Shown piece by piece: positions 11,230-22,800 of a DNA stretch of 64,000 nucleotides. Location of the stretch: NCBI GenBank assembly GCA_030248295.1, contig JASANH010000446.1, positions 1 through 64,000 on the forward strand, read 5' to 3'. How positions within the stretch are numbered: the stretch's first letter is position 1; every line of letters begins with the position of its first letter. The stretch is from Mesodorylaimus sp. YZB2_4. Its lineage: Eukaryota > Nematoda > Enoplea > Dorylaimida > Dorylaimidae. Under the pieces are notes generated by a model. That model did no database searches and was not told the origin of the DNA. It saw nothing but the letters and a program-made list of their open reading frames with translations. A program made the position numbers and the translations under genes.

Positions 11230-14200
11230 CTATCCATGTCCACCGTGGCCACCACCACCATGACCACCACCTCCGTGACCACCACCGCCTCCGTGACCGC
11301 CTCCGTGACCGCCTCCATGACCACCACCATGACCACCGCCTCCGTGACCACCGCCATGACCGCCGCCTCCGTGACCACCGCCACCATGACCACCGCCTCC
11401 GTGACCACCGCCATGACCGCCGCCTCCGTGACCACCCCCACCATGACCACCGCCTCCATGACCACCTCCTCCATGACCACCGCCTCCATGTCCACCACCT
11501 CCATGACCGCCTCCAGCATGTCCGCCTCCTCCAGCATGGCCACCACCTCCTCCAGCATGGCCACCACCTTGAGCATGGCCACCTCCTCCTCCAGCATGGC
11601 CACCTCCTCCTCCAGCATGGCCACCACCTCCTCCATCGTGGCCACCTCCTCCTCCAGCATGGCCACCACCTCCTCCATCGTGGCCACCGCCTCCTACAGC
11701 ATGGCCACCTCCTCCTCCAGCATGGCCACCTCTTCCTCCGTCATGGCCACCATCTCCAGCATGGCCACCGCCACCAGCACGACCTCCTCCTCCACCGCGA
11801 CTGCTGCCAGCGTCATGAGCTATAGTACCTGCACCATGAGTGCCATCAGTGTGACTACTTCCACTATGAGATGCCCCGCCAGCGCTTGCACCTCCGCCGC
11901 CATGTCCAGCTTGACTGTCTCCAGCATGGGACGAGCGGGAAGAGCTGTGATCATTTCTGCTTCCACTACTGTGTGAATAAGTGGAAATAGATCTGCCTCC
12001 ATCGGAATGAGTATTAGACGACTGGCCACCATTGCCACCTGCGTGACTGCTCGATGATGAATGGCTACTGTCGCTGTTGCTTGATGATGAATGACTGCTG
12101 CTTGACTGGCTGTGGCTGGAGGACTGACCACTTTGCCCGATTTGAGTGTGACTGGAAGACGACTGGCCGCCGTGACTGCTACTGGAACCGTCATTGTGAC
12201 TGGAACTACTACCAGCATGGCTAGAGTGAATGATGCCAGTGCCAGCCTTTCCCGACTTGTTGCTACCACCACCGTGGGTTCCCTTGTCAGATTTGCCCCC
12301 ACTCAAATGTCCGGATCGAGATTGATCGCCTTGGTGGCCAGAGTGACCTCCATTCTTGGTGCCTTGATCGTGCTCGCGACTGCTAGTCGAGTGAGTCTCC
12401 TTGCTGTGCGCACGGTTTCCATTGCGTCCCCCACCATGCTTGTGACTACTAGTCGAGTGAGTCTCCTTGCTGTGCGCATGGTCTCCATTGCGTCCCCCAC
12501 CATGCTCGTGACCACTAGTCGAGTGAGTCTCCTTGCTGTGCGCATGGTCTCCATTGCGTCCCCCACCATGCTCGTGACTACTAGTCGAGTGAGTCTCCTT
12601 GCTGTGCGCATGGTATCCATTGCGTCCCCCACCATGCTCGTGATCATCATGGCCCGTATGATCCGCTCCGTGCTCACCGCCTGGCGCACTTCCTGTGTTC
12701 TTCCCTCTTGTACTTCCACCGCGTCTATTCTTCCAGCCACCAGCTTTCGGGTCGTGCCTTCCATTACGGGCTCCAGGAGCACACGCTGGTGGAGCAACTA
12801 CAACCACAGGTTGCGATATGGTGTGAATGACAGACGTACGGCCAAATCCTCGCGCTAGTGGAGGGCGGCTGAACCAAACATCACCCCAACCACTCGAATC
12901 TCTTCCAGTGTATTGAACCGATTGCCAAACTCCTCCAGTTCCACGAGAACCCGACGCTGATGTGACTGGTGGCGGTCGCGGGGCAGGCAAGGTCCTGCTG
13001 ACTGGCTCGTCAGACTGTCGTCGTCCGCATTGATAACACGGATCATCAGTACCGTCAGCGCACCAATTGTGCGTCAACTCAGCAGTGCATACAGTGTAGC
13101 GAAGTGAGAGCCCTCTGAAATACTCTAAGCTCTTTTTTGCAGCTGCACCAGGCAAGCTCACAAACTTACTGCGCTCCATCAACTCCAACGATACTCCGTA
13201 TGATTTCCACCGTTTCGATTCCGCCACTGATTTTGTTCACTCTCGGATTCAAGTCAAACGAAGTCTTCTTATTGTCCGTTTGGGAGTCCTTACAAGAAAC
13301 CACTCTAAAGCCACTGGCCTTACAGCACAGGGATTGTACTCTAAAAAAGTAATGGCGATAGACGAAAAGTACAATGATCAAACAGGGCGAACCTTCTCCG
13401 ATGTGCAGAAGCATCATACGAGCTTCTTAGTCCAGCTACGTACCAGGTGTCGAGAATGCTGCTAACACCAGTCGTTGGACACTGGTCCATCCAGTAGCAG
13501 TACTACAATGGGGGTGACCTGGTGCTACTTGGCTTCATCGAGTAAGAAGACTTACGCAAGGAAACACACCGGCATTCGACCCACACGTGACAAAGAGAAC
13601 TTGGTCTGAATATGGATGCGTTTTATCACTGCTCTTTTCTACTTGTCGCACGGAAATGATGCGCTGGCCAGTGCGACATATGTGACCTTGACGAGAGTAT
13701 GGCTCAGATTGAGTGAAGGAGGCTACTTGGCTGACTGAAAAGAGTCATTTTCTGGTAGTGTGAGTAGGAGCCTCCTTGGCTAGAAAACATTCCTTACCAG
13801 CTCCAAGGTACACCAATGGCAGGCCCCAGCCGTAAATTTCAGTGTCGCGGCTATGACAACCACTTCGACCCGAAGTCCGACTGCAAGACCATTTTTCATA
13901 GCATCCGTTGGCCTCGTCAAAGTCTGAATGATCGAATAGCGCCTTTACTAGCTGTCATGGACATGTGAACTGCAGCTACTGTACCTCCATCTCGAGTAGT
14001 CCAGTCGTTTTCCCACTCGCATACGCGGCTGTTGATATAATTACCACTGCAATGGAAACATGCGGCACTTTTAGATGGTCAAGGGAACGAGAAAGAACTG
14101 AGCGCGTGCATAACCATAGTTGGATTTTCCAGGATCACGACAAGTCTTACTTTATCGAAAGCGACTGAATTACAGCCCGGCGCTTTCCATTGTATCGCGC

Positions 14201-14884
14201 AGCACCCAGCTCTGCTTCTCTCCAAGGAGCAAACAACGATTCCTGTCCTGTGTAGCCGCAATTGCCACCGATCAGTCTTCGGTTATCGGCTCGGCAGCAA
14301 ATCAGTTGAATTCTAAAAAAAGGGGCTTGGTCAGGAGAAAGAGTCATCCGCGCTAGTGCGAGAAGAGAACCTTCTTTCTTTTCCGCTGGTAGCTCCGTCC
14401 CATTTCTCTCCGAAATGTTCCGAGCGAATGCCGGCCAGGTATTCATTACAATCGCAGTTTCTCTCGTAGTCATTCCATTCGAGGTCGTAGTAGAGTATAG
14501 GAATAGGAAGAAGCACTTGACAGCTCTCGGTACCCTGGAATAGACAATCTGAAGTGCGGACGCAGATACAATACGGCACACTGACAAAGGCACGTGGCGA
14601 ATCATCCAACGGTCGAGTACCCCGACCTCCAGTCTCACCGTGTCCGCATCCACGTTATCCACGAAGCTCTCGCACTCCACTAAAAATTTAAAATCCGTTT
14701 CATTGGTGGCTCCGTTGACGTCCCGTGTAAGCCGGAGTCTCGAAACGTAGTGTTTGCTTGGACAGACGGCATCAAAAGTTTGGGATGGACGCGTTTCGAT
14801 CCTCACTTTCTGACCGTTTCCCCATGACGCAAAGAAAAGAAAAAGCAAAAACGGAACTGGGAAACGAGTCCTCCACAAAGCCAT
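11230..14884 (-). CDS. Secreted protein with dermatopontin-like segments and Gly/His-rich tail
   Basis: Multi-exon minus-strand gene. Start taken at 14884 (MALWRTRFPVPFLLFLFF, a signal peptide). Exons are approximate: 14884-~14560, ~14545-~14345, ~14310-14250, a possible one at ~13930-13800, 13734-~13556, ~13525-13440, 13340-13170 and 13114-11230. The last junction (GCGCA/GTAAGT to TTTCAG/AGG) is firm and in phase. Several segments have the dermatopontin-type pattern of Cys, a turn, I..R.., then F.CC: FDAVCPSKHYVSRLRL, NCDCNEYLAGIRSEHF, CRTGQRIISVRQV, VQSLCCKASGFRVVSC. The last exon (~628 codons) is Ser/Gly/His-rich and ends in ~200 residues of GGHGGGGHGG-type repeats. Probably an extracellular matrix, cuticle or adhesive protein; the His-rich tail could bind metal. 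Middle exons are uncertain. Confidence 0.65.
11236..11800 (-). repeat. Low-complexity Gly/His codon repeat
   Basis: Direct repeats of CCACCATGACC / CCGCCTCCGTGACC type units on the plus strand, encoding GGHGG units on the minus strand. Unit length varies (9, 12, 15, 21 bp), consistent with slippage. It makes long artefactual ORFs in the plus-strand frames. Confidence 0.85.
12386..12649 (-). repeat. Coding minisatellite, four 66-bp units
   Basis: Units begin at about 12386, 12452, 12518 and 12584 (each starts GTCGAGTGAGTCTCCTTGCT on the plus strand) and are nearly identical. Each encodes 22 residues beginning KETHST and containing HEHGGGRNG in the Gly/His protein. The high identity suggests recent expansion or homogenisation. 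Confidence 0.9.
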
Positions 14885-15014
14885 GTGCCTAATGGAATGG
14901 GTGTAGAGGACGCGTCTCGTCTTAGAACTCGTTTTGTGCAACTTGGAATCGAGTGCATGTCACTGTCTTATAAGGCCTGTTCGATTAGGTTCGTTGTCGG
15001 CGCCCACGTCAGGA

Positions 15015-16165
15015 TCCAGTTTTTAATAAACAAAGCAGTTATTTCTCAGCCAGCCTTGTAAATTGTTAGGTCACTTTAGAATTGGCGAGCTTCAACGCCG
15101 TCTTTGACTTGAAATGACGTACAGCGGCGTGAACGGGCGTGCAGCTCATTACGATATCTACACTGCATGTTAGTCGAATATGCGAGTACAGTAGCTTTGG
15201 GCGTCGACTAAAATTTCGGCCAAAATGACAGATGAATTTCAGATGTTATCAGCATTTGTAGGGAAGTAAGCTTCGAAGGCACCGATACCTTTGTCAAGGA
15301 GATCGCAAATGTAGCGCTATCATGCCACTGCCTGTTGATCGACGCGCAATACACAATACTGCAGAATAGGCAAAACATGATAGCGAAGCACTTTTAAGGG
15401 TATTAAGCTCATGGGACCGTTGTATTGTGTCGACCCAGAAATAAGTCCACGTAATTTTATGGTAACTTTTTCCCAAAGTACGATATCTGACAGTTTCAAG
15501 AATTGACGCTCTTTCTAGATAAAAACCTTCCCTCAGTTATCTATCCCTTCATAATTCATCTAAATGAGCATCATGAGCTCAAAATGCTTACAATATCAGA
15601 TCGACAAAAACTACGGGAATAATGTATCTTATATATTTTACAAAATTCTGAAGCTTGGCGGATTTTAAGATATACATGTACTTTATAGATAATTTCCACC
15701 TGTCCGGCTACAGGATTGTTCATCAGGTTGCTGATGTCACGGAGGCTTCTTTCAAAACGAAGCGAGCGAGCCTCGGACTTTGGGTCAGCGGTCTCTCTGG
15801 AACATGCACCTGCAATGAGTGCGAAGAATAGAAATATGGTACGCAAAAAACAATAAACGGCCGGAGGGTCTTATCTGAAATAGCTAACATAGTCAAGAAG
15901 AGAATGGCGTTCATTTTCGTTGATGCTTAAAATATTAACTTCGCAGTTCTCCTTTTGATAGTCGCTGTGTCGAAAGCCGTCAGAGAATGGCTCACGTTAT
16001 ATCTGAATCCTTTATACTGTAGTCCTACCTTTCCTTATGGCTCCTTAGAAAAGTCTGCAACTGTGCCCCGCCAAGGATCTGATCAACCAAGCTTGCTTTA
16101 CCAAAAAACAGACTCATTTCAATTGATGAGCATGTGCCTCACATGAAGGGGCCACTTGTTAACAA
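15015..16165 (-). repeat. Tandem duplication, unit 1 (carries peptide locus 2)
   Basis: Aligns with 16485-17765 in the same orientation. Shared blocks: TTAATAA(A)CAAAGCAGTTATTTC near 15025 and 16495, CAACGCCGTCTTTG near 15092 and 16560, the peptide exons, and the conserved upstream region ending TTTGTTAACAAAT near 16155. The units are clearly diverged, so the duplication is not very recent. Confidence 0.75.
15571..15914 (-). pseudogene. Small secreted peptide family, locus 2 (donor site altered)
   Basis: Exon 1 (15914-15875) reads MNAILFLTMLAIS, as in locus 1. Exon 2 begins at 15809 after a TTGCAG acceptor and holds RETADPKSEARSLRF, then RSLRDISNLMNNP. The expected donor reads CAG/ATAAG instead of CAG/GTAAG, so normal splicing is probably lost; the unspliced frame leaves the family sequence. 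The C-terminal part after the core (from about 15700) does not match locus 1, and its end is uncertain. The upstream region (15915-16165) is conserved. It may be a pseudogene or use another donor. Confidence 0.6.
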
Positions 16166-17004
16166 ATACTAGTCCACGTATGTAGACCATGGGGGATGTG
16201 CTCTCGGATATAAACTCTCGGGCTCGCGGCGAAAATTAGCGTAATTAGGGTCAAGTCATGGATAAAAGCAGTCTAGCTGCGTCTGTGTCTGTAGCACTGC
16301 TGCTGGAATCCTTAGCCCGTCATAGGGTGTACCAGGACAAGCTAGAGTAGAGGGCTAAGCCACAGGTACGAACCCAGGCGGTCCACAACACCTCTCGTAC
16401 GGTTTATTCGCCACCTACACACAAGGGCCGCTCACAAGTATACTCACAGTCACAGAAGCAACCGCGCAACAGATCGCCTGATACAGTTTTTAATAACAAA
16501 GCAGTTATTTCCCAGCCAACCTTGTAAATTGTTAGGTCACTTTAGAATTAACGAATCTCAACGCCGTCTTTGGATTGTTAAAACGGCAAACAGCGGTGTG
16601 AATGGGCGTGCATCTCACTAAGATACGTAGTACATGCCCCAGAGGTTTATTCGAATGCACCAGTACTGTAGCTCTAATCGTAAGAGTGGCCGGAAATTTC
16701 AGCCATAATGATGGAGTTGAATCAGGAGATATTATCAGCATTTGAAGGGAAATCAGGTTAGAAGTCTCTAAGACCTTTGTCGAGGATGATATAGGACCTC
16801 TTTAAATTGCCGCGTCATTGTTATTTGTAATGTTAGAATGTTGGCAACATAGATTATTTATATTAATCATCTAACCTTTACGTCTATTCACGTATTTACC
16901 GTTTCTACATTTTATGTTATGGTCGAAACCTACTGTATACTGTATAAGCAACCCACTTTTCGAGGGTACGATGTCAGTAAAAGACCTAGCCAGCTGCCTA
17001 AAGG

Positions 17005-17096
17005 TGGAAGTATAGTTCGATGCGATGCGACGTTTTAGGCACCTTTTAACATTGCCAGTTCTCCCAAAAGTGTCGCTTCGCATCGAACTATACTTT
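17005..17096. mobile_element. Short MITE, copy 1
   Basis: About 92 bp with inverted ends: GAAGTATAGTTCGATGCGA at the left and TCGCATCGAACTATACTT at the right. The internal GACGTTTTAGGCACCTTTT recurs inverted in the copy at 62035-62146. No coding capacity, so it must be moved by another element. Confidence 0.75.
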
Positions 17097-17237
17097 GGGG
17101 GAAGTGGTTGCCTAAAGTATGCACATGCCGCTGCCTATGAATCGACAAAAACACAGTGCTGCAGAATAAATCACAGAATAAGTCAGATTACGCTATTGCC
17201 ATTGACTGCGTGCCGTGTCCTACCGGTAATCCTGTGA

Positions 17238-17525
17238 TTATTCCATGTATATTATCATGAAGCCCATGTGAGGCCATGAACCTCTACATAATTGATATGG
17301 CCACTCCTTCTGTTCTCCGACCACAGGATCGTTTATTAAGTTGCCAATCTCATGGAGACTTCCTGCAAAACGGATTGAGCTGGCCTCGGACTTTGGGTCA
17401 GCGATCTCTCTGGAGAATGCACCTCCGATGACTACGAAGTGTACGATATGGTAAAAAAAAGCACAAAACGGACGCAGGTCCTTACTAGAAATAGGCAACA
17501 CAGTCAAGACGAGAAAGGAGTTTAT
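17238..17525 (-). pseudogene. Small secreted peptide family, locus 3 (start codon lost)
   Basis: Exon 1 is 17525-17486 and exon 2 is 17422-17238; splice sites are usable (A/GTAAGG and CGGAG/GT). The position matching the start codon of loci 1 and 2 (17523-17525) reads ATA. The signal-like stretch is KINSFLVLTVLPIS and the core has REIADPKSEASSIRF, then LHEIGNLINDP. The C-terminus (GSWPHMGFMIIYME) keeps the WPH of locus 1. Without the start it is probably not made as a secreted peptide. The upstream region 17526-17765 is conserved with the other loci. Confidence 0.65.
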
Positions 17526-17765
17526 TTTCGTCGAAGCTGAAAATGTTAAATTCGCAGTTCCTTTTTGAATCGTCGTCTCGAGAGCAGTTGGAAAATGACT
17601 GATTGTGAGTTCTAATATAGCCTTACCCTGACCTAACGGCTCCTCAAAAACTCGGCAGCTATGCCTCGCAAATCTACTCAAACAAGCTTGCTTTACCAGA
17701 AAGCAGACGTCTCTCAACTTGTTTAGCTTGAGCTCGACAATAAAGCGGCCATTTGTTGACAAATG

Positions 17766-18287
17766 CGAGCGCTTCCACTTAAAGCTAGAAAAGATCAAGT
17801 TAACGCGCGTATCAATGAGGTTTTTTTTCCAAACAACCTCTTCAAAAAAAAGGCTGGTTGTGACTCCTCAGATAGTCAGCTGGTCTTCTGCTGTGTGCCA
17901 AGTGATTCCTGTGAACAAGAATCAAATTTTCAGCCCATGCTGATGCGACCAAGAATAAAGTATTCTGTTTCCCAAGATCAGCCAAAGTCTCATGGTACAG
18001 GACAACCATTCGTGAAGACATCAGTCCGACTGATTGCTTGCACAGTCATGGCAGCATTGACGTGCACAAGGTCGCAATTCACAGTTATATTGAAGCTGTG
18101 CACAACACATAAATCAGCGCGTTTTACTGCAAATTCTAGTAGGTACTGTTTTGGACATGGTAAAATATTGTATGGTGTCACTGTTAAATAATAAAGAAAT
18201 TCCGTTTCCTGCTCAGAACATCTCAGCTAGAGAAATAGGCTGGTATACAGTCACCAGGTCAAAACGCATTCCCGCGCATGCAAAGGC
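17766..18287. other. Intergenic, no supported gene
   Basis: AT-rich noncoding DNA beyond the peptide duplication. Plus-strand ORFs at 17719-18191 overlap the conserved upstream region and show no motif. A worn AATAAAG occurs near 18188. Confidence 0.4.
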
Positions 18288-18632
18288 AACCCGGAGGATG
18301 GTATTTTGAAAAAATGTCTGTTATCAGACAACAAATGGTTAGCCCCGCCACTGTATTCTGCCGAGTGCAGGGCGAAACTAGCTTGGCTGGGCTCCCGCAG
18401 CTTCGTAGGCGATTACAGGCAGAACTGTTTCCGATATGCGTACCTACAGTATATGTACGTTCAGTACGTGGACAGAACAGAAATCTTGGTCAAAACCTAC
18501 AAATTTCGCCGTGACAGCCCAGCCAATCTAGTTTCGCCCTGCATTTGGTTAGAATGCGGTGGCTGGGCTAGCCATTTGTTGTCTGATAAGAGACTTTTTT
18601 TGAGAATGCCATCTCTTTTTCGCCTCTGATTA
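18288..18632. mobile_element. Foldback/MITE-like element with ~100-bp inverted arms
   Basis: Left arm ~18296-18400 and right arm ~18510-18625 are inverted copies: shared words include GTCTGTTATCAGACAACAAA / TTTGTTGTCTGATAAGAGAC, GCAGGGCGAAACTAG / CTAGTTTCGCCCTGC and GGCTGGGCT. The spacer is ~110 bp. No ORF. Confidence 0.75.
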
Positions 18633-18765
18633 TGTCTATGGTGTAACAAAAGGTTCCGCGAGCTGCGGCATCGCCGCAATCCTGGTTTTTTAACCGCAAA
18701 ATATTCATTAGTAGAACATTTTTGACTCACTTCACAGAATAAGCAGTAGCAACAGGGATTCCAGA

Positions 18766-19477
18766 AATGCTAGCCCTCTCGCTTGTAGCTTTCGTGGCTA
18801 TTGCTGTTGATGTGTCTCCTTTCATCGTCGTCGTCGTCTTCCGTTTTGAGAGAAATTTGGCACGATCATTGGTAAGCCATACAGTACCTCAGTCCCAAAA
18901 TTTTGTAAATTTTTGTCGATTTGCTGTTGAGTTATGGGCAAGATAAATTATTCGCTCATTGCGCGTCTGTGCGGCTGGGCTCGGTTAAACACGACACTGG
19001 GTACCGTGCCTGTTGATACGCAGATTGTCTATGCCTAACATACGACCATGTCAACTTGCCGCATCAGGCTTGCCATCGACCTCACTGGCATTAGTCTGAT
19101 GTATGTCCGAATTATGAGACCACTCTTGTTCTATCTCTTTACTACGCTTTTCAATCCAGCATACTTCACTCAACTTTGTTAGCCTCCACGTCGCCCGTTT
19201 GACCATCACTGCTTCATGCACGACCAAAAGCAAATCAATGAGAAACAGAAAAATGCTAAATATACTGTAGATCAAATTACGCTAAAAATATGCACTTCTC
19301 TATTTAGGACTCTCCATACCGTACACACCGCAAACACCAGATGCTGAAGTTGACCAATTACGAAAAATAATCTCAGATGCTGCATTTGGCTTAGAAACCG
19401 AAGAAAAGCTGATTCTAAATGACATTAGCCACTTCATTCCAACTTTCGCTGAACAGGAATGGCTGGATTTCCAGTAA
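18766..19477 (+). CDS. Candidate small secreted protein, exons not securely joined
   Basis: At 18766 a frame starts MLALSLVAFVAIAVDVSPF, signal-like, running to a GTAAGC donor near 18872. At 19308-19477, after a TATTTAG acceptor, an open frame reads SIPYTPQTPDAEVDQLRK and ends TFAEQEWLDFQ with a stop. The simple join is out of phase, so one boundary is wrong or they belong to different transcripts. No family is recognised. Confidence 0.25.
19051..19275 (-). CDS. Candidate small secreted or membrane protein, 74 residues
   Basis: Single ORF beginning MIYSIFSIFLFLIDLLLVV, a strongly hydrophobic start that could be a signal peptide or anchor, then a charged region with one Cys (SEVCWIEKRSKEIEQEW). 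It lies opposite the putative intron of the candidate at 18766-19477, so at most one of the two may be real. No homologue is recognised. Confidence 0.25.
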   Translation of the reverse strand: MIYSIFSIFLFLIDLLLVVHEAVMVKRATWRLTKLSEVCWIEKRSKEIEQEWSHNSDIHQTNASEVDGKPDAAS

Positions 19478-19849
19478 CTTGATTACGACCCTCCGACTTC
19501 GTTTGATCAGTCGATTGCTGCGAGCCTGAAATGAAATGACAAGGGGATGGATGAGAGCAACTGCGCCAAGTGGTTTGAGCTGTCAAATATAATTGTGAAC
19601 CCTACGTAACATGAACCAAGGCCGCGTCATGCAAGTTGGACAGTTCACGCAAATTGTAGATGCCGGTGTCTCTTAACAATCGGCAATGTGAGCACACTCC
19701 TCTGCTAGGTTTATCTTCCTCTCAGGCACCCCAACGTCCCTGTCTGTGCTTACTGTAAGACTATTGCGAGAACTAGCATAGCGCGATTGAGTGTCTGTTA
19801 ACCTCTGAGGGAGCAAGACTCGCGCGTGGCGTCTGCAGTTACTATCTTA

Positions 19850-22800
19850 TCACTACGAAGCCTAAATGTAATAAATCCGCATAGGACAGGAAAAAGGTTG
19901 AAGTGCGTCTTCTCAGCAAACTTACCCGAAGATCGCGCGCTGGTCGGAAGCCATGAGTCAAAAAAAGAGTTGTATGTGAGACCAGAAAAGCTTGACTGCT
20001 CTGTGACGGGCGGGAAAGAAATTTTTGGCCAAGTAGCGGTAGTTGTAGACGAAATGAAAATACTGCTATATGCTTCAACTTTCGCTCTTTTCTCGCCGGT
20101 ATCACTGAAATGCGTAAGGGTCCTTTTTGTTACAACTACTACATTCTGCTAAGCATACCTGCAGCAAACGTATCCTTTGCGTTTTTGTTTAACAGCCCCT
20201 GTTGCCGTTCCTTGATATTTCTGAGAGTCCACAACAGCTTTCGAAGTCGCTTTATTCACTGATGGATTATACGCGAGCGGATATTGATTTACTGTTGCTG
20301 CACTCTGGTATAAGCTCTCTGTCCTAAAAATTAAGCAGAGCTGATCAGTCCCGACCACCATTGCTCCACCGGGCTCGTGGCCTGGTCGTAAGAAAGACGT
20401 CTGCCTTATATGCAAGTTGCGCGGTTAGGGGTCGACTCGCGGTCGGCTAATTCATTTCGCGTGCGATACGCCCCCTCACCCTCAAGCATTTGGTGATGTG
20501 TTTAACATGAACGTGAACATACATCTTTGCCCCATGAGACTCACCGCGTCGAGGAACCAAGTGGTAGAGGGGATGGCCTCATAATATTACCTCTGATCGT
20601 TTGCTTCCTTATGTTGCGCTGGCGTTCTAGTCAGTTGATGAACTTGATCCATTAACTGCTGAATCCGAGATCCGCAGTGCCGATGCGCCATGTTGAGGCT
20701 GCACAGCTGCTTTCTTTGATTTTCTAAAAATTAAAATTATAGCAGAAAAAAGTCTTTGAGTCTTTTAGAACTTACCACAGCTCGTTTTTAACTTTTCCAA
20801 CTCGCTACGTTCTCGAGAAAAAGCGAGACTTTTACGCTTTTTTTCCTCTAAAACACACAGAAGCGTGCCCCCCTCTTTGTGGTAGATAAAATACTTTACT
20901 GTAAGCCCTCTGGAGCAGCTTATCCTTAGCTTCCACTGCTTTTCGAATCCTTTCATACGATTCCTGGAACAGTGTTCGGCTGAAACATCAGTATTTCGGA
21001 GTGGCATTCATATTCTTACCGAAGTCTCTTTTTCAAGGTCAGCTTTCAAGCCATTGATTTCGCTTTGCAATTGTTTAATCTTCTCTTTTTCCACTGCATT
21101 CCCCGTCATGTTGGCCAACTGGTGAAGGCAAAAAGTTATAGGTTCTGTATCTGTTTCAGTGACCTCAAGAACTCTCATCGTAGCTCACCTGGTCCAGTTT
21201 TTTGTCTTGATCATTCACAATCGAATCGAGTTCCGCCATTTTGTTTTTCAACGCGTCGATTTCAGTTCTGAAGGACCAAAACGAGAGTTGTGGAAAAACA
21301 AGCACACAGGACAAAGTCTTTCCTTACTTTCTCTCCTCGCATTGCGCCTTCGACTGGCAACAAATTCAAAATTCAAACTGGTCACAAAATTTTCCATCTT
21401 TAGTCACATACTGTACCTCCAGAAGTTGGTTATCCCGAGCAGCTAACATCGATTTCAGCTCATCAGTCTGCGTTTTCAGACTTTCCAGCTCGGCCCTAGA
21501 ACCCACGTGTCTTGTGACGATGTGAAAGAAGAAGATAAAACTCACGCTTTAGTAGAGACTTCTTCCAACTGGATTCGGAGCTCAATCATCTTTTGTTCAT
21601 AGCTAGCCGCTTGTCCGTCGATGATTTCTCTAAAGAGTCTCTTGTTTATGCAATTTTAGCGAATAAAAGCTCTGATAGTGCCTATGATCAAACAAGCTTA
21701 CTCTTTTTCCCTGATTTGCTGCGCGAGGGCGAGCTTTGAGTTCATTGATTCCCGATATACGCTCCTCCATGTGGCCACTTCTTGCTCGAGCGACTTGATT
21801 TGGTTCTTGTATTGCTTAATCGTTGAGCTAAAATTAAAGCCAATCTACTACAATCATGATGACTGACTTTGGCACCACCCAGCATCGACTGATATGCCGA
21901 CCCAGGCCATATATTGGTCCCCGATCTGACTGGTGGATAGGCAATTAAAATTTTCCGTGCTCTATCTGCTGGGAAATGATATTGTACGGCATTTCAAAAT
22001 GAGCGAGTTCCTTTTCTCCTCAGTCGGTATTCAATCCCACTTTAGGCGCTGGTTAGTTCTCCTGTCCTTCGGAGTGACCCGATGGTGACAGGGAGGAAAT
22101 GAGCACGTTGACGAGGGCGTGATGCAAATTACTGTACGCCCTTCCAGTTAATATTTTATTTTATTGGATCGAGATCCAGGTCTAGCTAGGGGTGGATAGG
22201 TCGATGCGAACACCACAGAATAGTGAGCCTCCATTCTCTTATACATTGCGGAACTTAGAAAACTCAACAGGAAGCTTGCATTGTTACCATTCCAGTCGCG
22301 ATCACAGCACACATCCCTAATCAGCCCCCTCAGAAACTGCTGTAGAGTCTACACACCTAAACAAACAATAAAGCCTCCCGAGACCTTATTGAAACTTTAC
22401 ATAATTACTTCTAATCTAATGGACTACAAGTAATTAAAATGGACTGTCACGTTGCTGTCCGACGTGACCGCGTGTGGAGAAGAGTAATCTCGAGACCAAC
22501 CGCACTAGACGAGAATTATATTACGGTCCCCCCCTACTCTACACAGGTCGCCTGCTCTGGCCGTAGCCCTGGCGAGCAAGCTTTACAATAACGCACACTA
22601 CACTACATGATATCCACGCGGGAGATACAACCTCAACCGTGACAGACAATCAGACGGGCTTACATACCTCAAGTCGGGCATTTGTTGTGGACATTTTTCC
22701 TCGACCAATTCGTGATATCGTTTTTTCCACGATTCCACCTGTTGCTTACTCGATTCCAGTTCCTTGATCATATCATCAAGTGCATCCCGTGCATCGTGCA

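Larger units (their letters stand above)
16485..17765 (-). repeat. Tandem duplication, unit 2 (carries peptide locus 3)
   Basis: Second unit of the duplication described for 15015-16165. It additionally contains a short inverted-repeat element at 17005-17096 that unit 1 lacks, consistent with an insertion after duplication. Confidence 0.7.

Noticed and set aside
11190-11976. Long plus-strand ORFs rich in His or in Thr/Ser/Met opposite the Gly/His gene
   Set aside because: They are antisense reading of the repetitive GGHGG codons; no splice or start context, and composition simply mirrors the repeat.
12386-12649. Regularly spaced direct repeats that could suggest a CRISPR-like array
   Set aside because: Units are contiguous 66-bp coding repeats with no unique spacers, in an animal gene.
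19826-20152. 108-residue plus-strand ORF with a hydrophobic MKILLYASTFALF segment near 20055
   Set aside because: Overlaps the likely 3' part of the minus-strand coiled-coil gene, has no clear second exon, and the signal-like stretch is weak evidence alone.
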